From Flavobacterium amniphilum (GTDB taxonomy: Bacteria; Bacteroidota; Bacteroidia; Flavobacteriales; Flavobacteriaceae), in NCBI RefSeq assembly GCF_023634845.1, contig NZ_JAMLJL010000026.1:1-37885 (forward strand): DNA of 37,885 nt. Reading direction: 5' to 3'. This document shows, piece after piece, positions 23,452 to 32,498 of the stretch; position 1 is the stretch's first letter; the number at the start of each line of letters is the position of its first letter. The translations under genes and the position numbers were made by a program. The notes under the pieces are model-generated. The model was not told the origin of the DNA. It searched no databases and was given only the letters and a program-made list of their open reading frames with translations.

Positions 23452-24009
23452 ATGGAACCATTTTCATTTTTACCCTTTATTAATTTAGAATCTGACCGAT
23501 TACTTTTAAGACAAATCACTCCCGATGACGTTCAGGAAGCATTCGAATTACGAAGCAATCCCGACACCATGAAATACATTCCAAGACCATTGGTTACCAA
23601 TCATGAGGAAGCATTGGGCCACATCAAAATGATTCAGGATAAAATTGAGAACAATGAAGGTATCAATTGGGCAATTACACTGAAACCCAACAATAAATTA
23701 TTGGGTATCATTGGTCACTACAGAATAAAGTGGGAACATTACCGATCTGAAATTGGCTATATGCTCTTACCTGAAGCGCATGGAAAAGGAATCGCTACGG
23801 AAGCCATAAAACTAATTGTGGATTATGGTTTTGAAAAAATGAACATGCATTCCCTTGAAGCAATTATTGATCCTGAAAATCTTGGTTCGGCAAAAGTTCT
23901 GGAAAAGAACGGATTTGTCAAAGAAGCACATTTTAAAGAAAATGAATTTTATGATGGAAAATTCATCGATTCTGTTATCTATTCACTATTAAAAAGTAAC
24001 AAACAGTAA
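23452..24009 (+). CDS. GNAT N-acetyltransferase, RimJ/RimL type
   Basis: The RimJ/RimL pattern is clear: TDRLLLRQITPDDVQEAFEL-like start (here SDRLLLRQITPDDV), NWAITLKPNNKLLGIIGHY, the acetyl-CoA loop EIGYMLLPEAHGKGIATEAI, and SLEAIIDPENLGSAKVLEKNGFVKEA. Length 185 aa is typical. It could modify a small molecule or the N-terminus of a protein; the substrate is not predictable from sequence. It is three bases behind the aldose epimerase gene and 55 bases before the TonB receptor gene. Confidence 0.9.
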   Translation: MEPFSFLPFINLESDRLLLRQITPDDVQEAFELRSNPDTMKYIPRPLVTNHEEALGHIKMIQDKIENNEGINWAITLKPNNKLLGIIGHYRIKWEHYRSEIGYMLLPEAHGKGIATEAIKLIVDYGFEKMNMHSLEAIIDPENLGSAKVLEKNGFVKEAHFKENEFYDGKFIDSVIYSLLKSNKQ

Positions 24010-24064
24010 CCATTTAAATACATTTATCAAACAAAACCAAACACACTAAAAAATTAACCAAACC

Positions 24065-26278
24065 ATGAAAAAAACGTTATCCCTGATAGCCTTAGCCGGT
24101 TCATTTACAGGATTTTCACAAACAAACGATTCAATCAAAAATCTCGAAGAAGTAAAGCTGGAAACACAGCGTTATATCACTTCAAATAAAAGAAATCCAC
24201 AACAAATACAGACTATTACCCAAAAAGAGATTGAATTTGGCAATTTCCAGACAACTGCTGAAATGTTATCCAATTCAGGTAAACTATTCGTCCAAAAATC
24301 TCAACAAGGCGGTGGTAGTCCTGTAATCAGAGGATTTGAATCAAGCCGCATTTTATTATTGGTTGACGGAGTACGCATGAACAATCTTATTTACCGTGGA
24401 GGCCATTTACAAAATGTTATTACGGTTGATGAAAACATGCTTGAAAATGCGGATATCCTTTTCGGATCAGCTTCGACTCCTTACGGAAGTGATGCCATGG
24501 GTGGAGCGATAAACCTTATTACAAAAAAGCCATTACTTCTCTCCGAAAATAACGGTAAAGCGTTCTCTGGTTCATTGAATTCAAGATATGCAACTGTCAA
24601 CAAAGAGAAATCAGGTTATTTCGACTTCAGGTATTCGGGAGAGAAATGGGCAACATTAACAGCTGTTTCCTACAATGATTTTGATGACCTGAAAATGGGT
24701 AAGAAAAAGAATGGAAATAATGATTTTTTCGGTTTGCGTCCTTTTTATGTAGAAACCGTTAACGGAGTTGACAATATTGTTGCTAACCCGGATCCTTATG
24801 TACAAAAATTTTCAGGTTACAAACAATACAATGCGATGCAAAAGATTTTGTTCAAACCGAATGAAACCACTTCACACAATTTAAACCTTCAATTCTCAAC
24901 AACATCCGATATTCCCCGTTATGACCGCTTAACCGATATCAGAAACGGAAATTTAAGATATGCAACCTGGAATTACGGTCCGCAAAAAAGAATTTTGGCA
25001 GGCTATAAATTCACAAAAGACAAAGCATTTTTAAATAGTGATTTGTCAATTGGAGCTAACTTCCAGGATATTGAAGAAAGCCGCATCAACAGAAGCCGAA
25101 ACAATCCGAGTGAAGAAACAAGAGTGGAAAAAGTAAAAGTTTACTCAATAAATGCCGATTTAAAAGCAAAAATCGGAAATGGTGAATTATTATATGGTGT
25201 AGAAGCCTTCTATGACGATTTGAATTCAAAAGCACATGCAAGAAATATACAAACGGGGGCTATTTCTGATATCAGTACAAGATATCCAGATGGTAAAAAT
25301 TTCACATTACGCACTGATGCATTTGCCACTTATTTTGCTAAAATCAACGAATCGACTTCTTATAATTTAGGTGCAAGAGCTGGTTATACAACTTTATCGA
25401 GTGAATTTAAGGACAAAACATTCTTCCCTTTCCCTTTCAATACAATTGAACAAAAAAACTTTACTTACAGTGCAACTGCAGGGATTGTAAACAATACAAC
25501 CAAAACTGTAAAAGTTGCCTTTAATATCGCAACCGGTTTTAGAACACCAAATATTGATGATTTAGCCAAAGTATTTGAAACCACAACCGGTTCACCTACA
25601 CAAAACGGTACACTTTATGTTCCAAATCCAAACATCAAACCTGAAAAAAACATTACGGGTGATTTAGGAATTACCATCTATAATAACAAAAAGACCCTTG
25701 AATTTGAAAACATAGCATTTTACACCCGATTGTTTGATGTAATTGCTGTCGACCGATTTACTTATGAAGGACAAAGTACCATTGACTACAATGGATATCC
25801 TGCCGATGTTTATGCATCACAGAACAGGGATCAGGGTTATATATGCGGATATTCAACAAGTTTGAAATGGAACATTATAAAAGAATTTAAATTTTACGGA
25901 AGCTACAATTTCACTTACGGACGTGTGGTTAATGAGGATAAAACGGAAAGACCTTTAGACCATATTTCACCAAATTATGGCAAAATAGGATTCAATTTCG
26001 AAAACAAGTGGCTGAACTTGGATTTAAACATGTTATATAACGGAAAAAAAGATTTAAAAGATTACTCAAGCAGCGGAGAAGATAATTTACAATATGCACC
26101 TGCAAACGGAATGCCTGCATGGCAAACCTATAATTTCAAAGCTGGGGCAAAAGTTATGAAAGCACTATCAGTGTATGCCGGTGTAGAAAATATTTTGGAT
26201 ATTCAATACCGTGTTTTTGCATCCGGTATTAATGCTCCCGGAAGAAATATCTACTTTGGAACCAAGATAAGTTTTTAA
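24065..26278 (+). CDS. TonB-dependent outer membrane receptor
   Basis: A signal peptide ends near GFSQT. The plug domain shows QTTAEMLSNSGKLFVQKSQQ, GGSPVIRGFESSRILLLVDG, GSASTPYGSDAMGGAINLIT. The barrel ends with GRNIYFGTKISF, whose terminal Phe is the usual outer membrane signature. Length 737 aa is normal for receptors without a carboxypeptidase-like N-terminal domain. The barrel contains FRTPN near residue 491 and NPNI near 521, echoing the FRAP and NPNL boxes of heme receptors, but the histidine between these boxes in known heme receptors is missing, so I do not name a ligand. No SusD partner is present. A terminator follows. Confidence 0.9.
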   Translation: MKKTLSLIALAGSFTGFSQTNDSIKNLEEVKLETQRYITSNKRNPQQIQTITQKEIEFGNFQTTAEMLSNSGKLFVQKSQQGGGSPVIRGFESSRILLLVDGVRMNNLIYRGGHLQNVITVDENMLENADILFGSASTPYGSDAMGGAINLITKKPLLLSENNGKAFSGSLNSRYATVNKEKSGYFDFRYSGEKWATLTAVSYNDFDDLKMGKKKNGNNDFFGLRPFYVETVNGVDNIVANPDPYVQKFSGYKQYNAMQKILFKPNETTSHNLNLQFSTTSDIPRYDRLTDIRNGNLRYATWNYGPQKRILAGYKFTKDKAFLNSDLSIGANFQDIEESRINRSRNNPSEETRVEKVKVYSINADLKAKIGNGELLYGVEAFYDDLNSKAHARNIQTGAISDISTRYPDGKNFTLRTDAFATYFAKINESTSYNLGARAGYTTLSSEFKDKTFFPFPFNTIEQKNFTYSATAGIVNNTTKTVKVAFNIATGFRTPNIDDLAKVFETTTGSPTQNGTLYVPNPNIKPEKNITGDLGITIYNNKKTLEFENIAFYTRLFDVIAVDRFTYEGQSTIDYNGYPADVYASQNRDQGYICGYSTSLKWNIIKEFKFYGSYNFTYGRVVNEDKTERPLDHISPNYGKIGFNFENKWLNLDLNMLYNGKKDLKDYSSSGEDNLQYAPANGMPAWQTYNFKAGAKVMKALSVYAGVENILDIQYRVFASGINAPGRNIYFGTKISF

Positions 26279-26295
26279 TCTTATCAATTATAATT

Positions 26296-26324
26296 AAAAA
26301 TGCCCGGATAAACCGGGCATTTTT
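26296..26324. terminator. Bidirectional terminator between TonB receptor and S8 protease
   Basis: Arms AAAAATGCCCGG and CCGGGCATTTTT enclose a short ATAAA loop; the hairpin is perfect over 12 bp. Confidence 0.92.
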
Positions 26325-26341
26325 GTTTACTTTTATATAGA

Positions 26342-27847
26342 TTACTGCACAGCAAGTAAAGCATTAGGCATTCCATAGCCAAACTCAGCATGCTTGTTAG
26401 GATACAAATGTGAAGTCTGGCGCATTTTATTCAGTACCTGATCACGGTTCCAACCTGGGTTTTTAGCCCAAACCAATGCAGCTATACCGGCTGTTGTGGC
26501 TGTAGCAACTGAAGAACCTCCCACATAATCTCCCCCTGCATCATAATAACTGTTAACCGGAACACTTTTCCCTGAAGTTCTTTGCATCATGATTGTAAAA
26601 TCAATTTTACCCCCTGTATGGCACACATCACAAGCCTGATAGGTTGAAGCCTCTTTAATACCAGTCACGGCAACTGTTTCACCCATCCAGGCAGGAAAAA
26701 TAACACCTACAAAAGAAGTAAAGCTTGTAGAAGTTCCACCTGCACAAAAAATTAATTTCCCTTTACTGTAAGCATATTTTATACCATCCTCAATTTTACC
26801 GATGGAAATAATATGTCCCATAGACATTGAAATAATCTTCACATTAGAATTATTAGCTAATCCTGTGAATGCATTTTTTACACCGTTATGTTCATGATAT
26901 CCTTCCACTACAACGTTAGCTGCGGCACGGTAAGCAATTAAATTGGCATTATAAGCTACGCCTAACGGCTGGCCTTTATCGTTTCTTGGCGCAGTTGCAA
27001 CAGAAGACATACTGGTTCCGTGACCACACTTATCATCCACACCGTCTGTTCCTGTGCTCCAAGGCCAGATTGAATCGACATAAACACCGAAACGCTGCAC
27101 AGTTCTTCCTGACGAATATCCATTATTGAAACTGCCGTTTAACAATGAATTATTTGTAGATGCACCAGTATCGACAACTCCGATTGTAACACCTTGACCA
27201 GTGCTGTAAGTCCATGCATTCTGAATATTATGCTTTGGAAAAGCCCATGGTAATTTTGCATTCGGTGCAATTGTTGTATAATCGCCGGTTCCGATTGTTT
27301 CTGTCGAATACCCACAACCTGAACTAGATCCAGAATCTGATCTTTGGTTTTGGTTTTTATAATCAAAATACCTGAAATCAGAAGGCTCAACATAACGGAT
27401 GAATTTGTTTTTGCGCAAGGCAATAACCGTTTCCTGATTTTCGATAATTACATCTATTTGATTCAAATATGGATCTGAACCCAATAAAAATTTCGGTGTT
27501 TCTTTACCCTCATATTTTCTGATAATATCCAAAATACTGTTCTGATATTCAACAGCTCTATTGGATTTACTTCTGTCAAAATCGTTTTTGGTATCTCCAA
27601 ATCCAATGGAACAGATGCTATGACCGTTTTTCAAGGCACTCCAAAGCAAGTGATCATTGGCTTCATTCCATTTAAAAGACCCTTTTTTTGCAAAAGACTG
27701 ATCAATCTGAGTAACAATTTCCTGTGCTGTCAATGGGTTTTTCTGACTCTCGCTTATTACAATTTCATCTGATTGTAAATCGTCCTGGGTACACGAACTG
27801 AATCCAATTACTGCAATGAAGCAGAATTTTAAAAATTTGTTTTTCAT
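26342..27847 (-). CDS. Lipoprotein subtilisin-like serine protease (S8)
   Basis: The start MKNKFLKFCF leads to lipobox FSSC with Cys19, so the enzyme should be lipid-anchored. A propeptide-like region (20 to about 180) precedes the catalytic domain. The triad is visible as GVVDTGAS (Asp226), CGHGTSMSS (His276) and VGGSSVATATTAG (Ser446). The oxyanion-hole Asn normally in AAGN is replaced: here it is FCAGGTS, with Gly at 371. No C-terminal type IX secretion domain or sortase-like motif is seen; it stops at VQ. Activity may thus be altered. It is expressed alone, opposite to the TonB receptor. Confidence 0.9.
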   Translation of the reverse strand: MKNKFLKFCFIAVIGFSSCTQDDLQSDEIVISESQKNPLTAQEIVTQIDQSFAKKGSFKWNEANDHLLWSALKNGHSICSIGFGDTKNDFDRSKSNRAVEYQNSILDIIRKYEGKETPKFLLGSDPYLNQIDVIIENQETVIALRKNKFIRYVEPSDFRYFDYKNQNQRSDSGSSSGCGYSTETIGTGDYTTIAPNAKLPWAFPKHNIQNAWTYSTGQGVTIGVVDTGASTNNSLLNGSFNNGYSSGRTVQRFGVYVDSIWPWSTGTDGVDDKCGHGTSMSSVATAPRNDKGQPLGVAYNANLIAYRAAANVVVEGYHEHNGVKNAFTGLANNSNVKIISMSMGHIISIGKIEDGIKYAYSKGKLIFCAGGTSTSFTSFVGVIFPAWMGETVAVTGIKEASTYQACDVCHTGGKIDFTIMMQRTSGKSVPVNSYYDAGGDYVGGSSVATATTAGIAALVWAKNPGWNRDQVLNKMRQTSHLYPNKHAEFGYGMPNALLAVQ

Positions 27848-28014
27848 TTGGTTGGTTTTTAGTTTGTTAACATTTCTAAGCTATTAATTTTATGTAATAT
27901 TAATACTACAAAATCGATGAAATGCACTAAAATACCGATGAATTACAAAATACTCACTTTCAAGACATTAAAAAATAATCATAGTTAAAGCATCAGGAAT
28001 ATGAATTAAGTTTC

Positions 28015-28022
28015 TAAATTTG
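28015..28022 (+). promoter_or_regulatory. Likely -7 element of smpB
   Basis: TAAATTTG fits TAnnTTTG and ends only 7 bases before the smpB ATG at 28030, so the transcript would have almost no leader. A -33 TTG is not convincing. Confidence 0.5.
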
Positions 28023-28029
28023 CTTCCCT

Positions 28030-28482
28030 ATGCAGAAAACGATTAACATACTTAACAAAAGAGCAAAATTTGACTACGAAATTATTGATAGATACACAGC
28101 CGGTATTGTATTAACCGGTACTGAAATCAAATCGATACGTTTAGGAAAGGCATCAATTGCCGAAAGTTTTTGTGAATTCAGTGGTACTGAATTATTTGTA
28201 ATCAATTCGCATATCGAAGAATATCTTTATGGTACACATTATAACCACAAAGCTAAAAGCGAACGTAAACTTCTTTTAAACAAAAAAGAATTAAAAGGTT
28301 TATTGAAAGATGTCCAGAATAAAGGATTAACTATTATTCCATTGCGTTTGTTTACCAATGAAAAAGGATTGGCCAAATTGGATATAGCGCTTTGCCGCGG
28401 TAAGAAAAATTACGACAAACGCGAAACCATCAAAGACCGCGATAACAAAAGAGATTTGGACCGTATCAAAAAATCTTTTTAA
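28030..28482 (+). CDS. smpB: SsrA-binding protein SmpB
   Basis: SmpB binds tmRNA and delivers it to stalled ribosomes. Family blocks are present: INILNKRAKFDYEII, YTAGIVLTGTEIKSIRLGKA, INSHIEEYLYGTHYNHKAKSE (split over 28195-28260), RKLLLNKKELKGL, and the C-terminal KKNYDKRETIKDRDNKRDL tail that mimics tRNA. Length 150 aa is normal. The gene's last four bases overlap the end of pcm on the opposite strand, so no terminator separates these two converging genes. Confidence 0.97.
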   Translation: MQKTINILNKRAKFDYEIIDRYTAGIVLTGTEIKSIRLGKASIAESFCEFSGTELFVINSHIEEYLYGTHYNHKAKSERKLLLNKKELKGLLKDVQNKGLTIIPLRLFTNEKGLAKLDIALCRGKKNYDKRETIKDRDNKRDLDRIKKSF

Positions 28483-29120
28483 TTTTTATCTTCCAATAAA
28501 GGGACAAAACGAAAATCCCCGAATTCATGTTTTTCGAACTGGGTCTCCGATTTTCGGATCAGTAAAGTCATGACCTGAATATCTTCACCGACAGGAATAA
28601 CCAACCTTCCGCCTATTTTTAGTTGAGCCATTAGTGGTTGCGGAATAAAAGGGGCTCCGGCCGTTACAATTATACTGTCGAACGGTGCAAAATTCGGCAA
28701 ACCTTTGTATCCGTCACCAAAAGACAAATGCTTTGGTCTGATTCCCATTTTTGGCAATAAAACTGACGTTTTCTTAAATAACTCATTTTGTCTTTCAATT
28801 GAGAAAACTTTGGCACCCATTGTAAACAAAACAGCTGTCTGATAACCACTACCGGTACCAATTTCCAAAACCTTATCATCTTTCTTCACTTCAAGTAATT
28901 CGGTTTGGAAAGCAACTGTATATGGTTGTGATATGGTTTGACCGGCACCTATGGGAAAAGGTTTATCCTGATACGCAAAATCTTCAAAACTTGAGTTTAA
29001 AAACAGATGTCTCGGAATTTTTCTAATGGCTTCCAATACGTTCTTGTCGGTAATTCCTTTCTGGATTAGAAGGTTTACCAACTGATTTCTAAGTCCTTGA
29101 TGTTTGGCTGTATCTTTCAA
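28479..29120 (-). CDS. pcm: Protein-L-isoaspartate O-methyltransferase
   Basis: Pcm methylates isoaspartyl residues to start repair of aged proteins. Characteristic blocks are RHLFLNSSFEDFAYQDKPFP, IGAGQTISQPYTVAFQTELL, the SAM motif VLEIGTGSGYQTAVL, FSIERQNELFKKTSVLLP, SFGDGYKGLP, FDSIIVTAGAPFIPQPLMAQLKIGG and RLVIPVGE. Length 213 aa is typical. It is cytoplasmic, and no signal peptide is seen. The gene ends 4 bases into smpB. Upstream 189 bases hold the divergent promoter region of the oxidoreductase gene. Confidence 0.95.
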   Translation of the reverse strand: MKDTAKHQGLRNQLVNLLIQKGITDKNVLEAIRKIPRHLFLNSSFEDFAYQDKPFPIGAGQTISQPYTVAFQTELLEVKKDDKVLEIGTGSGYQTAVLFTMGAKVFSIERQNELFKKTSVLLPKMGIRPKHLSFGDGYKGLPNFAPFDSIIVTAGAPFIPQPLMAQLKIGGRLVIPVGEDIQVMTLLIRKSETQFEKHEFGDFRFVPLLEDKN

Positions 29121-29251
29121 TTTCGGAGTGTATTATTTTTGGTAAAATTAGAAAGAATTTGACAATTAAAAATCTAAATTTTAAAATTATACTCAATTCC
29201 CTGATGCAATGATTTTTCTGCTTTAAACCTCAAATTTTTAATTAAAAAACT

Positions 29252-29259
29252 TATTTTTG
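29252..29259 (+). promoter_or_regulatory. Possible -7 element upstream of the oxidoreductase gene
   Basis: TATTTTTG fits TAnnTTTG, 50 bases before ATG 29310. The leader would contain CTCGAGGCTGAAACCCGAG, a small hairpin, and a two-codon mini-frame. Weak -33. Confidence 0.4.
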
Positions 29260-29309
29260 TTCACTCGAGGCTGAAACCCGAGCTGTTATGAAATAAAAAA
29301 TAGTTTAAT

Positions 29310-30275
29310 ATGCTAAAAGTAGGCGTTTTAGGTGCCGGTCACCTTGGAAAAATACATTTACGATTACTTCAACAATCTGAACAATATGAATTAGTAGGCT
29401 TTTATGATGAAAATGCCGAATATGCCGATAAAATAGCAGCCGAATTCGGCTATAAGCGATTTGATACCATTGCCAAATTAATCCACGCGGTTGACGTTGT
29501 GGATATTGTAACTCCTACCCTTTCCCATTACAAATGCGCTAAAGTTGCGATAAAATCAGGCAAACATGTCTTTATCGAAAAGCCAATTGCCACAACGGTT
29601 GAAGAAGCGGAAGAAATTATCGCTTTGGCTAATGAATATAATGTCAAGGGACAGGTTGGACATGTGGAACGATTCAATCCGGCTTTCAAAGCGGTAAAAC
29701 ACAAAATCGAAAACCCGATGTTCATTGAAACCCACCGATTGGCTGAGTTCAATCCACGAGGCACAGATGTTCCCGTAGTTTTGGATTTAATGATCCATGA
29801 TATCGATGCGATTTTGAGTGTTGTCAATTCAAAAGTAAAAACGGTTCATGCCAGCGGTGTTTCCGTAATCAGTGATTCTCCGGATATTGCCAATGCGCGA
29901 TTGGAATTTGAAAACGGATGCGTGGCCAATATCACATCGAGCCGTATTTCGATGAAAAACATGCGAAAGTCACGTTTCTTCCAAAAAGATGCTTATATCT
30001 CGGTTGATTATCTGGATAAAGTCTGTGAAGTGGTCAAAATGAAAGATGCGCCGGCAGTACCGGGTGATTTTGATATGATTTTACAAAATGCCGAAGGTGT
30101 TAAAAAGCAGATTTACTATGATAATCCATCGGTTGAACCCAATAATGCCATATTGGACGAACTGGAGTCATTTGCTGCTGCGATTAACAACAATACAACG
30201 CCTGTAGTTACTTTGGAACAAGCCACTGAAGCGTTACGCGTAGCTTATCAGATTATCGATTCAATGAAAAAATAA
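29310..30275 (+). CDS. Gfo/Idh/MocA family oxidoreductase
   Basis: The N-terminal NAD(P)-binding fold has GAGHLGKIH at 8-16. The EKPIATTVEEAEE motif near residue 90, where the Lys is the catalytic-site residue of this family, and VGHVERFNPAFKAVKH follow, with VPVVLDLMIHDIDAIL as the substrate-binding helix with His. Length 321 aa is typical. The substrate is a sugar or related polyol in most members and cannot be fixed here. The 3-hydroxybutyryl-CoA dehydrogenase gene follows after 29 bases, so the two could share a transcript. Confidence 0.92.
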   Translation: MLKVGVLGAGHLGKIHLRLLQQSEQYELVGFYDENAEYADKIAAEFGYKRFDTIAKLIHAVDVVDIVTPTLSHYKCAKVAIKSGKHVFIEKPIATTVEEAEEIIALANEYNVKGQVGHVERFNPAFKAVKHKIENPMFIETHRLAEFNPRGTDVPVVLDLMIHDIDAILSVVNSKVKTVHASGVSVISDSPDIANARLEFENGCVANITSSRISMKNMRKSRFFQKDAYISVDYLDKVCEVVKMKDAPAVPGDFDMILQNAEGVKKQIYYDNPSVEPNNAILDELESFAAAINNNTTPVVTLEQATEALRVAYQIIDSMKK

Positions 30276-30304
30276 TTTACATCTAAATAATTCTAAATAA
30301 TACA

Positions 30305-31195
30305 ATGAAACATATAGCCGTAATCGGAGCCGGAACCATGGGTAACGGAATTGCCCACACATTTGCACAATCAGGATTTACCGTTAAATTAATTGATATC
30401 TCTGAAAAATCATTGGAAAAAGGAATGGCAACCATCGCTGCCAACCTTGACCGTATGGTTACCAAAGGTTCCATCACTGAAGAAGACAAACATAAAACTA
30501 TCGGTAACATCATCACTTATACTGATGTTAAAGATGGTGTGGTAGGTTGTGATTTAGTAGTAGAAGCCGCTACCGAAAATGTAGGCTTAAAATTGAATAT
30601 TTTCAAACAATTAAGTGAAATCTGTGATCACAATGTAATTTTAGCAACCAATACTTCTTCTATTTCAATCACCCAAATCGCTGCACAGGTTGTACATCCT
30701 GAAAGAGTAATCGGAATGCACTTCATGAACCCGGTGCCTATCATGAAATTAGTGGAAATTATCCGTGGCTACAATACATCGGATGAAGTAACCAAAATCA
30801 TCATGGATTTATCGGTAAAATTGGGTAAAATTCCAACGGAAGTAAACGATTATCCAGGTTTTGTGGCAAACAGAATTTTAATGCCGATGATCAACGAATC
30901 GATCGAAACTTTATATAACGGAGTTGCCGGTGTTCAGGAAATTGATATGGTGATGAAATTAGGAATGGCACATCCGATGGGACCATTACAATTAGCTGAT
31001 TTTATCGGGTTGGATGTATGTTTATCTATCCTTAACGTTATGTATGACGGATTCAAAAACCCTAAATATGCTCCATGTCCTTTATTAGTAAACATGGTAA
31101 TGGCCGGTAAATTAGGTATAAAATCAGGAGAAGGTTTTTATGACTATTCCGAAAGTAAAAAAGCTGAAAAAGTAGCAAAACAATTCTCAAAATAA
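30305..31195 (+). CDS. 3-hydroxybutyryl-CoA dehydrogenase
   Basis: The NAD-binding loop GAGTMGNGIAHTFAQSGF is at residues 8-25, followed by VVEAATENVGLKLNIF, NTSSISITQIA, and the active-site region GMHFMNPVPIMKLVEII with the catalytic His, then PGFVANRILMPMINE and the C-terminal HPMGPLQLADFIGLD. Length 296 aa fits the short, single-domain Hbd/PaaH type acting on (S)-3-hydroxyacyl-CoA. It is likely used in butyrate-type or general beta-oxidation. No hydratase or thiolase gene is adjacent in this window. Confidence 0.95.
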   Translation: MKHIAVIGAGTMGNGIAHTFAQSGFTVKLIDISEKSLEKGMATIAANLDRMVTKGSITEEDKHKTIGNIITYTDVKDGVVGCDLVVEAATENVGLKLNIFKQLSEICDHNVILATNTSSISITQIAAQVVHPERVIGMHFMNPVPIMKLVEIIRGYNTSDEVTKIIMDLSVKLGKIPTEVNDYPGFVANRILMPMINESIETLYNGVAGVQEIDMVMKLGMAHPMGPLQLADFIGLDVCLSILNVMYDGFKNPKYAPCPLLVNMVMAGKLGIKSGEGFYDYSESKKAEKVAKQFSK

Positions 31196-31205
31196 TTAAC
31201 AATGG

Positions 31206-31243
31206 ATAATTGATAATTGATAGTTCTGCTAATTATCAATTAT
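31206..31243. repeat. AT-rich inverted repeat between hbd and DUF1015 genes
   Basis: Arms 31206-31218 (ATAATTGATAATT) and 31231-31243 are reverse complements, with a 12-base loop. Another ATTATCAATT follows at about 31253. Repeats of this ATTGATAATT kind are common between flavobacterial genes and may act as weak terminators. Confidence 0.6.
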
Positions 31244-31268
31244 TAATTGTCGATTATCAATTGCATAA

Positions 31269-32486
31269 ATGAGTAAAATAATTCCTTTTAAAGCTGTACG
31301 CCCCGCTGCCGATAAAGTGGCTTTGGTGACTTGCAGAATGTATGATGACTACAGTTCTTCCGAGCTTGCCGCCTGGTTGAATTTTAATCCGTACTCCTTT
31401 CTGCATATCATCCATCCGGCTTATGTTAATGCCCAACGTATAACAAATGACAAACGTTTTAAAGGAGTTACATTAAAGTATAAGGATTTCAAAAATGATA
31501 AAATTTTGATTCAGGATGAAAAACCTATTTTCTATTTACACGAAATCCAAACCAAAAACAACACATTCACAGGAATAATAGCCGGAACATCTATTGAAGA
31601 TTATCAGCAAAATGTGATTAAAAAACACGAAGATACACTTCAATATCGTGTCGAATTATTCAAAGACTACCTCCATCAAACCGGATTTAATACTGAACCT
31701 GTATTGATAACTTATCCGGACAGCAGTGAAATCAATACTTTTATTGCGATTCACAAAAAAAGCCGTCCTATATACGAGTTCTCGACAACGAATAAAGAAA
31801 AGCACACCCTTTGGAAAATAGATACCGAAACAGAAATCAATTTATTGGTAGACCATTTCGACAAAATCCCCAATTTGTATATTGCTGATGGTCACCACCG
31901 TTCGGCTTCAGCAAAAATGCTTTACGATCAGGATAAATCAACCGGTAACCCCAATTTGAATTATTTCATGAGTTTTCTGATTGCCGAAAGCAATGTGAAA
32001 ATTTATGAATTCAACCGTGTAATAAGGGATTTGAACGGACACGATAAAGATGATTTTATCCGTTTACTGGCCGAAAATTTTATCATTAAAGATAAAAAGC
32101 GTGAATTATGGCAACCGAAACACAAATATGAATTCGGGATGTATCTGGATGGCCGTTTTTATGCCTTGGAATACAAATTCAAAGACAAAACTAAAAGCAT
32201 ATTGGAAAATCTGGACGCACAGATTTTATATGATACCGTATTAAATCCGATTTTAGGCATCGGAGATTTACGCAATGATGAGCGTATCAATTATATTCCA
32301 GGAAAACAAGCCATTTTACACATGAAGGAAATGATTGATGATGGCGAATTTGAAATCGGATTTATGTTATACCCTTCTGACATCAATGAAATCAAACTAT
32401 TGGCCGACAATAACCTGATCATGCCTCCAAAAAGTACGTATATCGAACCGAAATTCAGAAGTGGTCTTTTGGTGTATGAATTGTAA
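31269..32486 (+). CDS. DUF1015 family protein
   Basis: The protein has the DUF1015 features: IIPFKAVRPAADKVALVTC at the start, NPYSFLHIIHPAY, then FYLHEIQTKNNTFTGIIAGTSIEDY, LYIADGHHRSASAKML, the strong family signature in its middle, and FMSFLIAESNVKIYEFNRVI. Length 405 aa is normal. Family members are widespread, often near phosphoglycerate dehydrogenase and serine aminotransferase genes, and their function is unknown. Neighbours here do not include those genes. It lies 12 bases before the acyltransferase gene. No signal peptide or membrane segment. Confidence 0.93.
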   Translation: MSKIIPFKAVRPAADKVALVTCRMYDDYSSSELAAWLNFNPYSFLHIIHPAYVNAQRITNDKRFKGVTLKYKDFKNDKILIQDEKPIFYLHEIQTKNNTFTGIIAGTSIEDYQQNVIKKHEDTLQYRVELFKDYLHQTGFNTEPVLITYPDSSEINTFIAIHKKSRPIYEFSTTNKEKHTLWKIDTETEINLLVDHFDKIPNLYIADGHHRSASAKMLYDQDKSTGNPNLNYFMSFLIAESNVKIYEFNRVIRDLNGHDKDDFIRLLAENFIIKDKKRELWQPKHKYEFGMYLDGRFYALEYKFKDKTKSILENLDAQILYDTVLNPILGIGDLRNDERINYIPGKQAILHMKEMIDDGEFEIGFMLYPSDINEIKLLADNNLIMPPKSTYIEPKFRSGLLVYEL

Positions 32487-32498
32487 CGACAGTTTGAA

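Noticed and set aside
31196..31268. CRISPR-like repeat near the DUF1015 gene
   Set aside because: There are only two or three short AT-rich inverted units with no regular spacing or spacers.
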